NCBI RefSeq assembly: GCF_011369485.1
Contig: NZ_VXCA01000002.1
Span: 55,095 to 119,094 of the forward strand
Direction: 5' to 3'
DNA: 64,000 nt
Source: Pseudomonas atagonensis
GTDB lineage: Bacteria > Pseudomonadota > Gammaproteobacteria > Pseudomonadales > Pseudomonadaceae
The notes below the pieces were generated by a model that worked only from the letters and a program-made list of their open reading frames with translations, ran no database searches and was not told where the DNA came from. The translations under genes were made by a program, and so were the position numbers. Positions 42,346 through 55,600 of this stretch are shown here, piece by piece (position 1 is the stretch's first letter; each line of letters begins with the position of its first letter).

Positions 42346-43467
42346 TTGATCGTCTTCCGTTATCTGTCCCGCGAAGTCCTGTTGACCCTCAGTGCCGTGA
42401 GTGCCGTGCTGCTGGTCATCATCATGAGCGGTCGTTTCATCAAATACCTCGCTCAGGCCGCTGCCGGCCAGCTCGATCCGGGCTCGCTGTTCCTGATCAT
42501 GGGCTATCGCCTGCCGGGTTTCCTCCAACTGATCCTGCCGCTGGGCCTGTTTCTCGGGATCCTGCTGGCTTACGGTCGCCTGTACCTCGAAAGTGAAATG
42601 ACCGTGCTCTCGGCGACCGGCATGAGCCAGCAACGCCTGCTGCGCATGACCCTGTTTCCGGCGACGCTGGTGGCATTGGTCGTGGCATGGCTGAGCCTGG
42701 GCCTGGCCCCGCAAGGCGCCAACCAGTTCCAGTTGCTGCTGAACAAACAGGACGCGTTGACCGAATTCGACACTCTCGAACCGGGTCGCTTCCAGGCGCT
42801 GCGTGACGGTACCCGGGTGACCTACACCGAAACCCTGAGCGACGACCGGGTCAATCTGGGCAGCGTATTCATTTCGCAGAAGAACCTCGGTGCTGATCAA
42901 AAGGATCGCGGGATCTCCGTGCTGGTGGCCGAAAAGGGGCGTCAGGAAGTCCGTTCCGACGGCAATCGCTACCTGATCCTCGACAACGGCTATCGCTACG
43001 ATGGCAGCCCGGGTCAGGCGGATTACCGCGCCATCCATTACGAAACCTACGGCGTGTTGCTGCCAAAACCGGACGTCAGCGAAGAAGTCACCGACCGCGA
43101 CGCCATGCCGACATCGAGCTTGCTGGGCAGTGACGACATCCGCTCGAAAACCGAACTGCAATGGCGTATGTCCCTGCCATTACTGGTGTTCATCGTGACC
43201 CTGATGGCGGTGCCGCTGTCGCGCGTCAACCCGCGCCAGGGGCGTTTCCTCAAGTTGCTGCCGGCGATTCTTCTTTATATGGCTTACCTGACCATCCTGA
43301 TTGCCGCCCGCGGCGCCCTTGAAAAAGGCAAGATTCCAGCGGCCCTCGGCTTGTGGTGGGTGCACGCGATCTTCCTGTTCATCGGCCTCGGCTTGCTGTA
43401 CTGGGAGCCTTTGCGCCTGAAGATGGCCAGTCGTCGTGCTGCCGCGCTGGAGGTGGCCCGTGGTTAA
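42346..43467 (+). CDS. lptF: LPS export ABC transporter permease LptF
   Basis: Inner-membrane subunit of the LptB2FG complex that lifts LPS from the inner membrane to the LptC-A bridge. The 373-residue product starts MIVFRYLSREVLLTLSAV, has three N-terminal and three C-terminal spans and a periplasmic beta-jellyroll between (about residues 110-270). The start is TTG, with GGAG 8 nt upstream; a GTG at 42337 overlaps that site and is less likely. It overlaps lptG by 8 bases. Confidence 0.94.
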   Translation: MIVFRYLSREVLLTLSAVSAVLLVIIMSGRFIKYLAQAAAGQLDPGSLFLIMGYRLPGFLQLILPLGLFLGILLAYGRLYLESEMTVLSATGMSQQRLLRMTLFPATLVALVVAWLSLGLAPQGANQFQLLLNKQDALTEFDTLEPGRFQALRDGTRVTYTETLSDDRVNLGSVFISQKNLGADQKDRGISVLVAEKGRQEVRSDGNRYLILDNGYRYDGSPGQADYRAIHYETYGVLLPKPDVSEEVTDRDAMPTSSLLGSDDIRSKTELQWRMSLPLLVFIVTLMAVPLSRVNPRQGRFLKLLPAILLYMAYLTILIAARGALEKGKIPAALGLWWVHAIFLFIGLGLLYWEPLRLKMASRRAAALEVARG

Positions 43468-44521
43468 ACTCGACCGCTACATCGGCAGCAGTGTACTCAT
43501 GGCGATCATCGCCGTGCTGGCAATCATTCTGGGTCTGGCGACCCTGTTTGCCTTCATCGACGAGATGGGTGACGTCAGTGACACCTACACCCTGGTGGAT
43601 GTCTTGAGCTTTGTTGTGCTCACCGCGCCGCGCCGTCTCTATGAGATGCTGCCAATGGCGGCGCTGATCGGCTGCCTGATCGGCCTCGGCAGTCTGGCCA
43701 GCAGCAGTGAGCTGACGGTCATGCGCGCGGCGGGTGTTTCCATCGGCCGTATCGTCTGGGCAGTAATGAAGCCGATGCTGGTGCTGATGCTGGCCGGCGT
43801 GTTGATCGGTGAGTATGTTGCTCCGGCCACGGAAAGCATGGCCCAGGCCAATCGCTCTCTGGCTCAAGGCACCGGCGATGCGCAAAGCGCCAAACACGGT
43901 ATGTGGCACCGTCAGGGTGAGGAGTTCATCCACATCAACGCCGTACAGCCGAATGGCTTGTTGTATGGCGTGACCCGCTATCACTTCGATAAGGAGCGCC
44001 ACCTGCTGAGTTCGAGCTTCGCCAAAAAGGCCGAGTTTGACGGCACGCACTGGCAGCTCACCGATGTGGCGACCACGGTGTTTCATGAGCGCAGCACCGA
44101 AGTGGTGAATACACCGAGCGAGCGCTGGGATGTCGCATTGAGCCCGCAACTTTTGAGCACCGTGGTCATGACCCCGGAAACGCTGTCGATTTCGGGTCTG
44201 TGGGGTTACATCCACTACCTGTCCGAACAGGGCCTGAGCAACGGGCGCTACTGGCTGGCATTTTGGGTCAAGGTGTTGCAGCCGTTGGTGACGGCTGCCC
44301 TGGTGTTGATGGCGATCTCTTTCATCTTTGGTCCGCTGCGTTCGGTGACCCTCGGTCAGCGAGTATTCACCGGTGTGTTGGTGGGCTTCACCTTCCGCAT
44401 CGTTCAGGATTTGCTTGGCCCGTCGAGCCTGGTGTTCGGTTTCTCGCCGCTGTTTGCGGTGCTGGTGCCGGCCGGGGTCTGTGCGCTGGCAGGTGTCTGG
44501 CTGCTGCGTCGAGCCGGTTGA
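43460..44521 (+). CDS. lptG: LPS export ABC transporter permease LptG
   Basis: Partner of LptF, 353 residues, same six-span plus jellyroll plan; begins (M)VKLDRYIGSSVLMAIIAVLAI. GTG start with GGAGG upstream, inside the end of lptF, so the two subunits are made in step. A terminator follows. Confidence 0.94.
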   Translation: MVKLDRYIGSSVLMAIIAVLAIILGLATLFAFIDEMGDVSDTYTLVDVLSFVVLTAPRRLYEMLPMAALIGCLIGLGSLASSSELTVMRAAGVSIGRIVWAVMKPMLVLMLAGVLIGEYVAPATESMAQANRSLAQGTGDAQSAKHGMWHRQGEEFIHINAVQPNGLLYGVTRYHFDKERHLLSSSFAKKAEFDGTHWQLTDVATTVFHERSTEVVNTPSERWDVALSPQLLSTVVMTPETLSISGLWGYIHYLSEQGLSNGRYWLAFWVKVLQPLVTAALVLMAISFIFGPLRSVTLGQRVFTGVLVGFTFRIVQDLLGPSSLVFGFSPLFAVLVPAGVCALAGVWLLRRAG

Positions 44522-44554
44522 TGAACAAGCATTCATCCATCGTTTAACCCCTGA

Positions 44555-44586
44555 AAACGCCTCGGTCGACAGATCGGGGCGTTTTT
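44555..44586 (+). terminator. Intrinsic terminator of lptFG
   Basis: An AACGCC...GGGGCGTT hairpin is followed by TTTTT, about 35 bases after the lptG stop. Confidence 0.8.
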
Positions 44587-44612
44587 GCATGCAATCCGGG
44601 TGACAGGCGAAC

Positions 44613-44642
44613 GTGACGCTTGCGCCGTGTATCAGGTACAAT
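44613..44642 (+). promoter_or_regulatory. Candidate promoter of lepA
   Basis: GTGACG and TACAAT (-10) are spaced 18 nt apart, about 50 bases before the lepA start. The -10 is good and the -35 is weak. Confidence 0.4.
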
Positions 44643-44694
44643 TCCCGGCTATTTTTCGGCGGGCCAAGCCTGCAGCCTTTTTGAGTGTTGATCC

Positions 44695-46491
44695 GTGAGT
44701 GATTTGAGTCATATCCGCAATTTCTCCATCATCGCCCACATTGACCATGGCAAGTCGACGCTGGCTGACCGTTTCATCCAGATGTGCGGTGGCCTGGCCG
44801 AGCGTGAAATGGAAGCCCAGGTACTGGATTCCATGGATCTGGAGCGCGAACGCGGGATCACCATCAAGGCCCACAGCGTTACCCTCTATTACAAAGCCAA
44901 AGATGGCGTCACCTACCAGCTGAACTTCATTGACACCCCGGGCCACGTCGACTTCACCTACGAAGTCAGCCGTTCCCTGGCCGCGTGTGAAGGTGCCTTG
45001 CTGGTGGTCGATGCCGGTCAAGGTGTTGAAGCCCAGTCCGTAGCCAACTGCTACACCGCCATCGAGCAGGGCCTTGAGGTCATGCCGGTGCTGAACAAGA
45101 TCGACCTGCCGCAGGCCGAGCCGGACCGCGTCAAGGACGAGATCGAGAAGATCATCGGCATCGACGCCACCGACGCCGTCACCTGCAGCGCCAAGACCGG
45201 CCTGGGTGTCGACGAAGTGCTCGAGCGTCTGGTCGCGACCATTCCTGCGCCGACCGGCAACATCGAAGATCCGCTGCAAGCGTTGATCATCGACTCCTGG
45301 TTCGACAACTACCTGGGCGTTGTCTCCCTCGTGCGCGTGCGTCATGGCCGCGTGAAAAAGGGCGACAAGATCCTCGTCAAGTCCACCGGCAAGGTACACC
45401 TGGTCGACAGCGTCGGCGTATTCAACCCGAAACACACCGCTACCGCAGACCTGAAGGCCGGCGAAGTGGGCTTCATCATTGCCAGCATCAAGGACATTCA
45501 TGGTGCGCCAGTCGGTGACACCCTGACCCTGAGCTCCACGCCGGATGTTCCGGTACTGCCGGGTTTCAAACGCATTCAGCCACAGGTTTACGCCGGTCTG
45601 TTCCCGGTCAGCTCCGACGACTTCGAAGATTTCCGCGAAGCGCTGCAAAAGCTGACCCTCAACGACTCGTCGCTGCAGTACACCCCGGAAAGCTCCGACG
45701 CACTGGGCTTCGGCTTCCGTTGCGGCTTCCTCGGCATGCTGCACATGGAGATCATCCAGGAGCGCCTGGAGCGCGAGTACGACCTGGATCTGATCACCAC
45801 GGCGCCGACGGTAATCTTTGAGCTGGTGCTGAAAACCGGTGAAACAATTTACGTCGACAACCCGTCGAAGCTGCCTGACGTGTCTGCCATCGAAGACATG
45901 CGCGAGCCGATCGTGCGCGCCAACATCCTCGTACCGCAAGAACACCTGGGTAACGTCATCACTCTGTGCATCGAGAAGCGTGGCGTTCAAGTTGACATGC
46001 TGTTCCTCGGCAATCAGGTGCAAGTGACCTACGACTTGCCGATGAACGAAGTGGTGCTGGACTTCTTCGACCGTCTCAAATCCACCAGCCGCGGCTATGC
46101 TTCGCTGGATTACCATTTCGATCGTTACCAATCGGCTAATCTGGTGAAACTGGACGTGCTGATCAACGGCGACAAGGTCGATGCCCTGGCGTTGATCGTG
46201 CACCGTGACAACTCGCACTTCAAAGGTCGCCAGTTGACCGAGAAGATGAAAGAACTGATTCCTCGTCAGATGTTCGACGTGGCCATTCAGGCTGCCATCG
46301 GCGGTCAGATTGTTGCGCGGACAACCGTCAAGGCTCTCAGAAAGAACGTATTGGCCAAATGCTACGGTGGTGACGTCAGCCGTAAGAAGAAACTGCTGGA
46401 GAAGCAGAAGGCCGGTAAGAAACGCATGAAGCAGGTCGGCAACGTGGAAATTCCACAAGAAGCCTTCCTTGCTGTGCTCAGGTTGGAATAG
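44695..46491 (+). CDS. lepA: Elongation factor 4 (LepA), back-translocating GTPase
   Basis: Ribosome-associated GTPase of 598 residues. G1 is [10 protein letters not shown]3 DTPGH, G4 NKIDLP; it keeps the EF-G-like domains and the LepA-specific C-terminal domain ([20 protein letters not shown]). GTG start. First gene of lepA-lepB-rnc-era-recO-pdxJ. In many Pseudomonas the algU-mucABD cluster precedes lepA; here lptFG does. Confidence 0.97.
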   Translation: MSDLSHIRNFSIIAHIDHGKSTLADRFIQMCGGLAEREMEAQVLDSMDLERERGITIKAHSVTLYYKAKDGVTYQLNFIDTPGHVDFTYEVSRSLAACEGALLVVDAGQGVEAQSVANCYTAIEQGLEVMPVLNKIDLPQAEPDRVKDEIEKIIGIDATDAVTCSAKTGLGVDEVLERLVATIPAPTGNIEDPLQALIIDSWFDNYLGVVSLVRVRHGRVKKGDKILVKSTGKVHLVDSVGVFNPKHTATADLKAGEVGFIIASIKDIHGAPVGDTLTLSSTPDVPVLPGFKRIQPQVYAGLFPVSSDDFEDFREALQKLTLNDSSLQYTPESSDALGFGFRCGFLGMLHMEIIQERLEREYDLDLITTAPTVIFELVLKTGETIYVDNPSKLPDVSAIEDMREPIVRANILVPQEHLGNVITLCIEKRGVQVDMLFLGNQVQVTYDLPMNEVVLDFFDRLKSTSRGYASLDYHFDRYQSANLVKLDVLINGDKVDALALIVHRDNSHFKGRQLTEKMKELIPRQMFDVAIQAAIGGQIVARTTVKALRKNVLAKCYGGDVSRKKKLLEKQKAGKKRMKQVGNVEIPQEAFLAVLRLE

Positions 46492-46500
46492 TCAGGTCCT

Positions 46501-47355
46501 ATGTCACTAAATTTCCCGCTGTTGCTGGTCATCGCCGTGTTCGTCTGCGGCCTGTTGGCGTTGCTCGATCTGCTGTTCCTGGCGCCGCGTCGGCGTGCTG
46601 CCATTGCCTCTTATCAAGGCAGTGTCAGCCAGCCTGATGTCGTGGTGGTCGAGAAACTGAACAAAGAGCCGCTGCTGGTCGAGTACGGCAAGTCGTTCTT
46701 CCCGGTGTTGTTCATAGTGCTGGTGCTGCGTTCGTTCCTGGTGGAACCGTTCCAGATTCCTTCCGGTTCGATGAAACCGACTCTGGACGTCGGCGACTTC
46801 ATTCTGGTGAACAAGTTTTCTTACGGGATCCGCCTGCCGGTGATCGACAAGAAAATTATCGAAGTCGGTGATCCGCAGCGTGGTGATGTGATGGTGTTCC
46901 GCTACCCGAGCGATCCGAATGTCAACTACATCAAGCGTGTGGTTGGCCTGCCGGGCGACACGGTGCGTTACACCGCTGACAAGCGTCTGTTCGTCAATGG
47001 CGAATCGATTGCCGAGCAAATGGTCGGTTCCGAGCCGGGTACGCTGGGCAGTGCCGAGCTCTACAAGGAAAAACTTGGCGCCGCCGAACACTTGATCCGC
47101 AAGGAAATGAGCCGCTACCGCGCCACGCCGGACCACTCGTGGACCGTGCCGGCCGGGCACTATTTCATGATGGGCGACAACCGCGACAACTCGAACGACA
47201 GTCGCTACTGGGATGATCCGAACATTCCCAAGGATCTGCTGGGCATGGTTCCCGACCGGAATATCGTCGGCAAGGCCTTTGCGGTCTGGATGAGCTGGCC
47301 GGAACCGAAACTCAGTCACCTGCCGAATTTCTCGCGGGTTGGCCTGATCAAGTAA
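46501..47355 (+). CDS. lepB: Signal peptidase I
   Basis: Membrane serine protease of 284 residues that releases exported proteins from their signal peptides. Two N-terminal membrane segments are present. The catalytic Ser is in IPSGSMKPTL (Ser90) and the general-base Lys in YIKRVVGLPGD (Lys145). GDNRDNSNDSRYWD is family box E. It starts 9 bases after lepA. Confidence 0.96.
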   Translation: MSLNFPLLLVIAVFVCGLLALLDLLFLAPRRRAAIASYQGSVSQPDVVVVEKLNKEPLLVEYGKSFFPVLFIVLVLRSFLVEPFQIPSGSMKPTLDVGDFILVNKFSYGIRLPVIDKKIIEVGDPQRGDVMVFRYPSDPNVNYIKRVVGLPGDTVRYTADKRLFVNGESIAEQMVGSEPGTLGSAELYKEKLGAAEHLIRKEMSRYRATPDHSWTVPAGHYFMMGDNRDNSNDSRYWDDPNIPKDLLGMVPDRNIVGKAFAVWMSWPEPKLSHLPNFSRVGLIK

Positions 47356-47363
47356 TCAAACAC

Positions 47364-47384
47364 GGCGCTGTTGACCACAGCGCC
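47364..47384 (+). other. Hairpin after lepB
   Basis: GGCGCTG / CAGCGCC with a 7-nt loop, 8 bases past the stop, without a U-run. The remaining lepB-rnc gap (to 47537) holds no gene I can support; P. aeruginosa has a DUF4845 gene at this position. Confidence 0.5.
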
Positions 47385-47537
47385 GAATGCATTTCTGGAG
47401 TCGCCACAATCGGCTCCGGGGCATGAAGCCACGATATTCAGGATGTAATTTTTGAACACAGCGTTAATTGTCCCAGGCCTGCGCCGTATCCCGGCGATGG
47501 CGGTGGAATCCAGCCACGAACTCAGCGTGGGTAAACC

Positions 47538-48227
47538 GTGAGCGTTTCTCTAAGCCGTCTCGAGCGCCAGCTCGGTTACACCTTCAAGGACCAGGAGCTG
47601 ATGCTGCTGGCCCTCACGCACCGCAGTTTTGCCGGGCGCAACAACGAACGCCTGGAATTCCTTGGCGATGCCATCCTCAACTTCGTCGCCGGCGAGGCGC
47701 TGTTCGATCGCTTCCCGTTGGCCCGCGAAGGCCAGTTGTCGCGTTTGCGCGCGCGCCTGGTGAAAGGTGAGACGCTGGCCGTACTGGCTCGCGGTTTTGA
47801 CCTTGGCGATTACCTGCGACTGGGTTCCGGCGAGTTGAAGAGTGGCGGTTTCCGTCGCGAATCGATTCTGGCCGACGCGCTCGAAGCGTTGATCGGCGCG
47901 ATTTACCTCGACGCCGGCATGGACGTCGCCCGCGAGCGCGTACTGGCCTGGCTGGCCGGCGAGTTCGAAGGCCTGACGCTGGTCGATACCAACAAGGATC
48001 CGAAAACCCGTCTGCAGGAACACCTGCAATCGCGCGGTTGCGAACTGCCACGCTACGAAGTGGTGGATATCCAGGGCGAGCCGCACTGCCGAACCTTCTT
48101 CGTCGAGTGCGAAGTTGTCTTACTGAATGAAAAAAGCCGGGGTCAGGGTGTGAGCCGTCGTATTGCCGAACAGGTAGCGGCCGCCGCAGCACTGATTGCC
48201 CTGGGCGTGGAGAATGGCAATGACTGA
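47538..48227 (+). CDS. rnc: Ribonuclease III
   Basis: Double-strand-specific endoribonuclease of 229 residues for rRNA and mRNA processing. The catalytic signature [15 protein letters not shown] is intact, the second metal cluster is in [15 protein letters not shown], and a dsRBD occupies the last 70 residues. GTG start. It overlaps era by 8 bases. Confidence 0.96.
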   Translation: MSVSLSRLERQLGYTFKDQELMLLALTHRSFAGRNNERLEFLGDAILNFVAGEALFDRFPLAREGQLSRLRARLVKGETLAVLARGFDLGDYLRLGSGELKSGGFRRESILADALEALIGAIYLDAGMDVARERVLAWLAGEFEGLTLVDTNKDPKTRLQEHLQSRGCELPRYEVVDIQGEPHCRTFFVECEVVLLNEKSRGQGVSRRIAEQVAAAAALIALGVENGND

Positions 48228-49122
48228 TACAAACGCAACTCGCTGTGGCTACGTTGCCATCGTCGGCCGTCCCAACGTCGGTAAGTCGACGCTGCTGAAC
48301 CACATCCTCGGCCAGAAGCTGGCGATCACTTCGCGCAAGCCGCAGACCACCCGTCACAACATGCTCGGGATCAAAACCGAAGGTGATGTGCAGGCGATCT
48401 ATGTCGACACCCCCGGCATGCACAAGGGTGGCGAAAAGGCCCTGAACCGTTACATGAACAAGACCGCTTCGGCAGCGTTGAAAGACGTCGACGTGGTGAT
48501 CTTCGTGGTTGACCGCACCAAGTGGACCGAAGAAGACCAGATGGTGCTGGAACGCGTGCAGTACGTGACCGGGCCACTGATCGTTGCGCTGAACAAGACC
48601 GACCGCATCGAAGACAAAGCCGAGCTGATGCCGCACCTGAGCTGGCTGCAGGAACAACTGCCTAACGCGCAGATCATCCCGATTTCGGCGCAGCACGGGC
48701 ACAACCTCGACGCGCTGGAAAAGGTCATTGCCGATCATCTGCCGGAGAACGACCACTTCTTCCCCGAAGACCAGATCACTGACCGCAGCAGCCGTTTCCT
48801 CGCCGCCGAACTGGTGCGCGAGAAAATCATGCGCCAGATGGGCGCCGAGCTGCCCTACCAGATCACCGTCGAAATCGAAGAGTTCAAGCAGCAGGGCAAG
48901 ACCTTGCATATCCATGCGCTGATCCTCGTCGAGCGTGACGGCCAGAAAAAAATCATCATCGGCGACAAGGGCGAGCGCATCAAACGCATCGGCACCGAAG
49001 CGCGCAAGGACATGGAGCTGCTGTTCGACTCCAAGATCATGCTCAACCTGTGGGTCAAGGTGAAGGGCGGTTGGTCCGATGACGAGCGTGCATTGCGTTC
49101 GCTGGGTTACGGCGACCTGTAA
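48220..49122 (+). CDS. era: GTPase Era
   Basis: Essential GTPase for 30S maturation, 300 residues: G1 [10 protein letters not shown]3 DTPGMH, G4 NKTD, and a C-terminal KH domain ([18 protein letters not shown]) that binds the 3' end of 16S rRNA. The frame opens at 48196, but ATG 48220 matches the family. Confidence 0.96.
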   Translation: MTDTNATRCGYVAIVGRPNVGKSTLLNHILGQKLAITSRKPQTTRHNMLGIKTEGDVQAIYVDTPGMHKGGEKALNRYMNKTASAALKDVDVVIFVVDRTKWTEEDQMVLERVQYVTGPLIVALNKTDRIEDKAELMPHLSWLQEQLPNAQIIPISAQHGHNLDALEKVIADHLPENDHFFPEDQITDRSSRFLAAELVREKIMRQMGAELPYQITVEIEEFKQQGKTLHIHALILVERDGQKKIIIGDKGERIKRIGTEARKDMELLFDSKIMLNLWVKVKGGWSDDERALRSLGYGDL

Positions 49123-49152
49123 CACCGGTTTTCTGTTACACCAGAGAACCCC

Positions 49153-49244
49153 CTGTGGGAGCGGGCTTGCTCGCGAATACGCAGTGTCAGTCGACAGATA
49201 TTCCGGCTGATTCACCGCTTTCGCGAGCAAGCCCGCTCCCACAG
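49153..49244. repeat. REPIN between era and recO
   Basis: CTGTGGGAGCGGGCTTGCTC unit and its complement about 40 bp apart, inside the rnc-era-recO-pdxJ run. Confidence 0.88.
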
Positions 49245-49290
49245 TAGTTTCGGGTTGTGAGTCAATCTGCGTTTCTTCATCGAGAACTCC

Positions 49291-49980
49291 ATGTCGCAAA
49301 CCCCACCTCCCGCGCAACCCGCATACGTCCTGCATTCGCGCGCCTACCGCGAAAGTAGCGCGTTGGTGGATTTCCTCACGCCGCAAGGGCGGCTGCGGGC
49401 GGTGTTGCGCAGTGCGCGGGGCAAGGCCGGGACATTGGCGCGACCGTTCGTGCCGCTGGAAGTAGAGTTTCGTGGCAAGGGTGAGCTGAAGAATGTCGGG
49501 CGCATGGAAAGTGCCGGCAACGCCACCTGGATGGTCGGCGAAGCGCTGTTCAGCGGGCTCTACCTCAATGAACTGCTGATCCGCTTGCTCCCCGCTGAAG
49601 ACCCGCACCCGGCGGTGTTCGATCATTACGCTGCAACGTTGCTTGCGCTGGCTGAAGGCAGGCCACTGGAGCCGTTGTTGCGCTCGTTCGAATGGCGCTT
49701 GCTGGACGATCTCGGTTACGGCTTCTCCCTGAACACCGATATCCACAGCGAACCGGTCGTGCCGGACGGTCTCTATCGCCTGCAAGTGGACGCCGGGCTT
49801 GAACGGGTGTTTCTGTTGCAGCCGGGTCTGTTCAACGGCACCGAACTGCTGGCCATGGCCGAAGCCGACTGGACCGCTACCGGCGCACTGTCGGCGGCCA
49901 AGCGTCTGATGCGTCAGGCACTGGCCGTTCATCTCGGTGGCCGTCCCCTCGTCAGCCGCGAGCTATTTCGCAAGCCCTGA
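49291..49980 (+). CDS. recO: DNA repair protein RecO
   Basis: RecFOR component that loads RecA on SSB-coated DNA. The 229-residue product has an N-terminal OB fold ([25 protein letters not shown]) and a helical C-domain. The Cys zinc cluster of some RecO proteins is absent, as is normal in this group. Confidence 0.93.
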   Translation: MSQTPPPAQPAYVLHSRAYRESSALVDFLTPQGRLRAVLRSARGKAGTLARPFVPLEVEFRGKGELKNVGRMESAGNATWMVGEALFSGLYLNELLIRLLPAEDPHPAVFDHYAATLLALAEGRPLEPLLRSFEWRLLDDLGYGFSLNTDIHSEPVVPDGLYRLQVDAGLERVFLLQPGLFNGTELLAMAEADWTATGALSAAKRLMRQALAVHLGGRPLVSRELFRKP

Positions 49981-50019
49981 TATGCTGTGCGCCGAATCTT
50001 TCCCTTCAGGAGCGCATCC

Positions 50020-50763
50020 GTGACTACCAGCAATCGCATTCTTCTTGGCGTGAATATCGACCACGTCGCCACCCTGCGTCAGGCTCGGGGCACGCGCTAC
50101 CCGGATCCGGTCAAGGCAGCGCTGGACGCGGAAGAGGCGGGCGCCGATGGCATCACCGTGCACCTGCGCGAAGACCGCCGGCACATTCAAGAGCGCGATG
50201 TATTGCTGCTCAAGGATGTGCTGCAGACCCGCATGAACTTCGAAATGGGCGTCACCGAAGAGATGATGGCGTTCGCTGAACGCATCCGTCCGGCGCACAT
50301 TTGTCTGGTGCCGGAAACCCGTCAGGAACTGACCACTGAAGGCGGTCTGGACGTGGCGGGACAGGAAGAGCGCATCCGGGCTGCGGTTGAGCGACTGTCG
50401 AAGATCGGCAGCGAAGTGTCGCTGTTCATCGATGCCGATGAGCGTCAGATTGCCGCGTCGAAGCGCGTCGGTGCGCCGGCGATCGAGCTGCACACCGGGC
50501 GTTATGCCGATGCCGAAACCCCGACCGAAGTGGCAGAAGAATTGAAACGTGTTGCGGACGGTGTGGCGTTTGGTCTGGCGCAGGGGCTGATCGTCAATGC
50601 CGGTCATGGCCTGCACTATCACAACGTTGAGGCAGTGGCGGCGATCAAGGGCATCAACGAACTGAACATCGGCCATGCGCTGGTTGCGCATGCGTTGTTC
50701 GTGGGCTTCAAGTCTGCAGTGTCCGAGATGAAAGCGTTGATTCTGGCCGCTGCCAGGCATTAA
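50020..50763 (+). CDS. pdxJ: Pyridoxine 5'-phosphate synthase
   Basis: Final ring-closing enzyme of de novo vitamin B6 synthesis: combines 3-amino-2-oxopropyl phosphate and 1-deoxyxylulose 5-phosphate. 247 residues, (alpha/beta)8 barrel. Motifs: [25 protein letters not shown], and [16 protein letters not shown] start at 50020 with GGAG upstream. Last gene of the lepA-pdxJ run. Confidence 0.95.
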   Translation: MTTSNRILLGVNIDHVATLRQARGTRYPDPVKAALDAEEAGADGITVHLREDRRHIQERDVLLLKDVLQTRMNFEMGVTEEMMAFAERIRPAHICLVPETRQELTTEGGLDVAGQEERIRAAVERLSKIGSEVSLFIDADERQIAASKRVGAPAIELHTGRYADAETPTEVAEELKRVADGVAFGLAQGLIVNAGHGLHYHNVEAVAAIKGINELNIGHALVAHALFVGFKSAVSEMKALILAAARH

Positions 50764-50782
50764 TGGTCACCGCATAACAACG

Positions 50783-50870
50783 GTGGGAGCGGGCTTGCTC
50801 GCGAAAGCGGTGTGTCAGTCAAAGATTATGTCGACTGATACGACGCATTCGCGAGCAAGCCCGCTCCCAC
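50783..50870. repeat. REPIN between pdxJ and mltF
   Basis: GTGGGAGCGGGCTTGCTCGCG unit and its complement about 40 bp apart, between convergent genes. Confidence 0.88.
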
Positions 50871-50886
50871 ATGGGTTCGGTGTTGG

Positions 50887-52413
<1,527 letters not shown>

Positions 52414-52632
52414 TCACAAATCCTGCACAAACCCCGCAGGAACGGGGCTTGAGGGCAATTTGTTACAGTAAAAATAAGCCTTCTTGAAAGCGTGCCTGAA
52501 TTTGACTTGAAAATCAGAAACACACTTTGAGGTGCGAGTGCAACCGTGCGTAGCGTTTCGGGTGATGTTGAGGGCGGTTTAGGCTAGAATGCACGGCCTC
52601 AAAGCACACCCCTTCCCGAGGCTGTCCCGAAG

Positions 52633-55600
52633 ATGTTGATCCTGCGCGGCGCTCCTGCCCTTTCTGCCTTTCGCCACAGCAAACTCCTTGAGCAACTGAG
52701 CCAGAAGGTTCCAGCTGTCAGTGGCCTGTATGCTGAATTCGCTCACTTCGCCGAAGTCACCGGCGTCCTGACCGGCGACGAACAGCAGGTGCTTGCGCGC
52801 CTTCTGAAGTACGGCCCAAGCGTTCCGGTACAAGAGCCGACCGGCCGTCTGTTTCTGGTGTTGCCGCGTTTCGGCACCATCTCGCCATGGTCGAGCAAGG
52901 CCAGCGACATCGCCCGCAACTGCGGTCTGAGCAAGATCCAGCGTCTGGAACGCGGTATCGCGTTCTACGTGGCCGGTCAGTTCAGCGAAGCCGAAGCCCA
53001 GCAGATTGCCGATGTCCTGCACGACCGCATGACCCAGATCGTTCTGGCCAACCTCGAACAGGCCGCCGGCCTGTTCAGCCACGCCGAACCGAAGCCGCTG
53101 ACCGCCATCGACATCCTCGGCGGCGGTCGCGCTGCGCTGGAAAAGGCCAACACCGAGCTGGGTCTGGCCTTGGCCGAAGACGAGATCGATTACCTGGTCA
53201 ACGCCTTCAACGGTCTCAAGCGCAACCCGCACGACATCGAACTGATGATGTTCGCCCAGGCCAACTCCGAGCACTGCCGCCACAAGATCTTCAACGCCAG
53301 TTGGGATATTGACGGCGAGAGCCAGGAAAAAAGCCTGTTCGGCATGATCAAGAACACCTATCAGATGCACAGCGAAGGCGTGCTGTCCGCTTATAAGGAC
53401 AACGCTTCGGTGATCGTCGGCAACGTCGCCGGCCGCTTCTTCCCGGATCCGGAAACCCGTCAGTACGGCGCGGTGCAGGAGCCGGTGCACATTCTGATGA
53501 AGGTCGAAACCCACAACCACCCGACCGCGATTGCCCCGTTCCCGGGCGCATCGACCGGTTCCGGTGGCGAGATCCGCGACGAAGGCGCAACCGGTCGTGG
53601 TGCCAAGCCGAAGGCTGGCCTGACTGGTTTCACCGTGTCGAACCTGCAGATTCCGGGCTTCGAACAGCCGTGGGAAGTGCCGTACGGCAAGCCTGAGCGC
53701 ATCGTTACCGCGCTGGACATCATGATCGAAGGCCCGCTCGGCGGCGCTGCGTTCAACAACGAATTCGGCCGTCCGGCCCTGACCGGTTACTTCCGTACCT
53801 TCGAGCAATCGATCACCACTCCGCACGGTGACGAAGTTCGCGGTTACCACAAGCCGATCATGCTGGCTGGCGGCATGGGCAACATCCGTGAAGAACACGT
53901 CAAGAAAGGCGAGATCGTCGTCGGCTCCAAGCTGATCGTCCTCGGCGGCCCGGCGATGCTGATCGGTCTGGGCGGCGGCGCCGCTTCCTCCATGGCCACC
54001 GGCACCAGCTCGGCGGATCTGGACTTCGCATCGGTTCAGCGTGAAAACCCTGAAATGGAGCGTCGCTGCCAGGAAGTCATCGACCGTTGCTGGCAACTGG
54101 GTGACAAGAACCCGATCAGCTTCATCCACGACGTGGGTGCGGGCGGTCTGTCCAACGCCTTCCCGGAACTGGTCAACGACGGCGACCGCGGTGGCCGTTT
54201 CGAACTGCGCAACATTCCAAACGACGAGCCGGGCATGGCCCCGCACGAAATCTGGTCCAACGAATCGCAGGAACGTTACGTTCTGGCGGTCGGCCCGGCC
54301 GACTTCGAGCGCTTCAAGGCCATCTGTGAACGTGAGCGTTGCCCGTTTGCCGTCGTCGGTGAAGCCACTGCCGAACCGCAACTGACCGTGACTGACAGCC
54401 ACTTCGGCAACAACCCGGTGGACATGCCACTGGAAGTGTTGCTGGGCAAAGCTCCGCGCATGCACCGTTCGGTAACCCGTGAAGCCGAACTGGGCGATGA
54501 CTTCGATCCGTCGAACCTCGACATCAGCGAGTCCATCGAACGCGTTCTGCATCACCCGGCTGTGGCAAGCAAGAGCTTCCTGATCACCATCGGCGACCGC
54601 ACCATCACCGGCCTCGTGGCCCGTGACCAGATGGTCGGCCCATGGCAGGTTCCGGTGGCCGACGTCGCCGTCACCGCCACCAGTTTCGACGTCTACACCG
54701 GTGAAGCGATGGCAATGGGCGAGCGTACTCCGCTGGCACTGCTGGACGCTCCAGCGTCGGGCCGCATGGCCATCGGCGAAACCCTGACCAACATTGCCGC
54801 TTCGCGCATCAACAAGATCTCCGACATCAAACTGTCGGCGAACTGGATGTCGGCTGCCGGACACCCGGGCGAAGATGCGCGTCTGTACGACACCGTGAAA
54901 GCGGTTGGTATGGAACTGTGCCCTGAGCTGGGTATCACCATTCCGGTGGGCAAGGACTCGATGTCCATGGCCACCCGTTGGAACGACAACGGCGAAGAAA
55001 AAACCGTAACCTCGCCGATGTCGCTGATCGTGACCGGTTTCGCGCCAGTGGCTGACATCCGTCAGACCCTGACCCCGGAACTGCGCATGGACAAGGGCAC
55101 CACCGACCTGATCCTGATCGACCTCGGTCGCGGTCAGAATCGCATGGGCGCTTCGATCCTTGCTCAAGTCCACGGCAAACTCGGCAAACACGCGCCGGAC
55201 GTCGATGACGCCGAAGACCTGAAAGCATTCTTCGCCGTGATCCAGGGCCTCAACGCCGACGGTCATCTCCTGGCTTACCACGACCGTTCCGACGGTGGTC
55301 TGCTGACTTCCGTAGTGGAAATGGCCTTCGCCGGCCACTGCGGTCTGAGCCTGAACCTCGACAGCGTTGCCGAGTCCTCGGCCGAAATCGCTGCGATCCT
55401 GTTCAACGAAGAACTGGGTGCGGTTATCCAGGTTCGTCAGGACGCCACGCCAGACATCCTCGCGCAATTCAGCGCGGCCGGTCTGGGCGACTGCGTCTCT
55501 GTGATCGGTCAGCCGATCAACAATGGCCAGATCAACATCACCTTCAACGGTGACACCGTGTTCGAAGGCCAGCGGCGTCTGCTGCAGCGTACCTGGGCTG

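Noticed and set aside
44632..46458. 608-codon minus-strand frame opposite lepA
   Set aside because: Shadow of lepA.
47677..49932. 751-codon minus-strand frame across rnc, era and recO
   Set aside because: It spans three well-supported genes on the other strand and a REPIN; no domain is visible.
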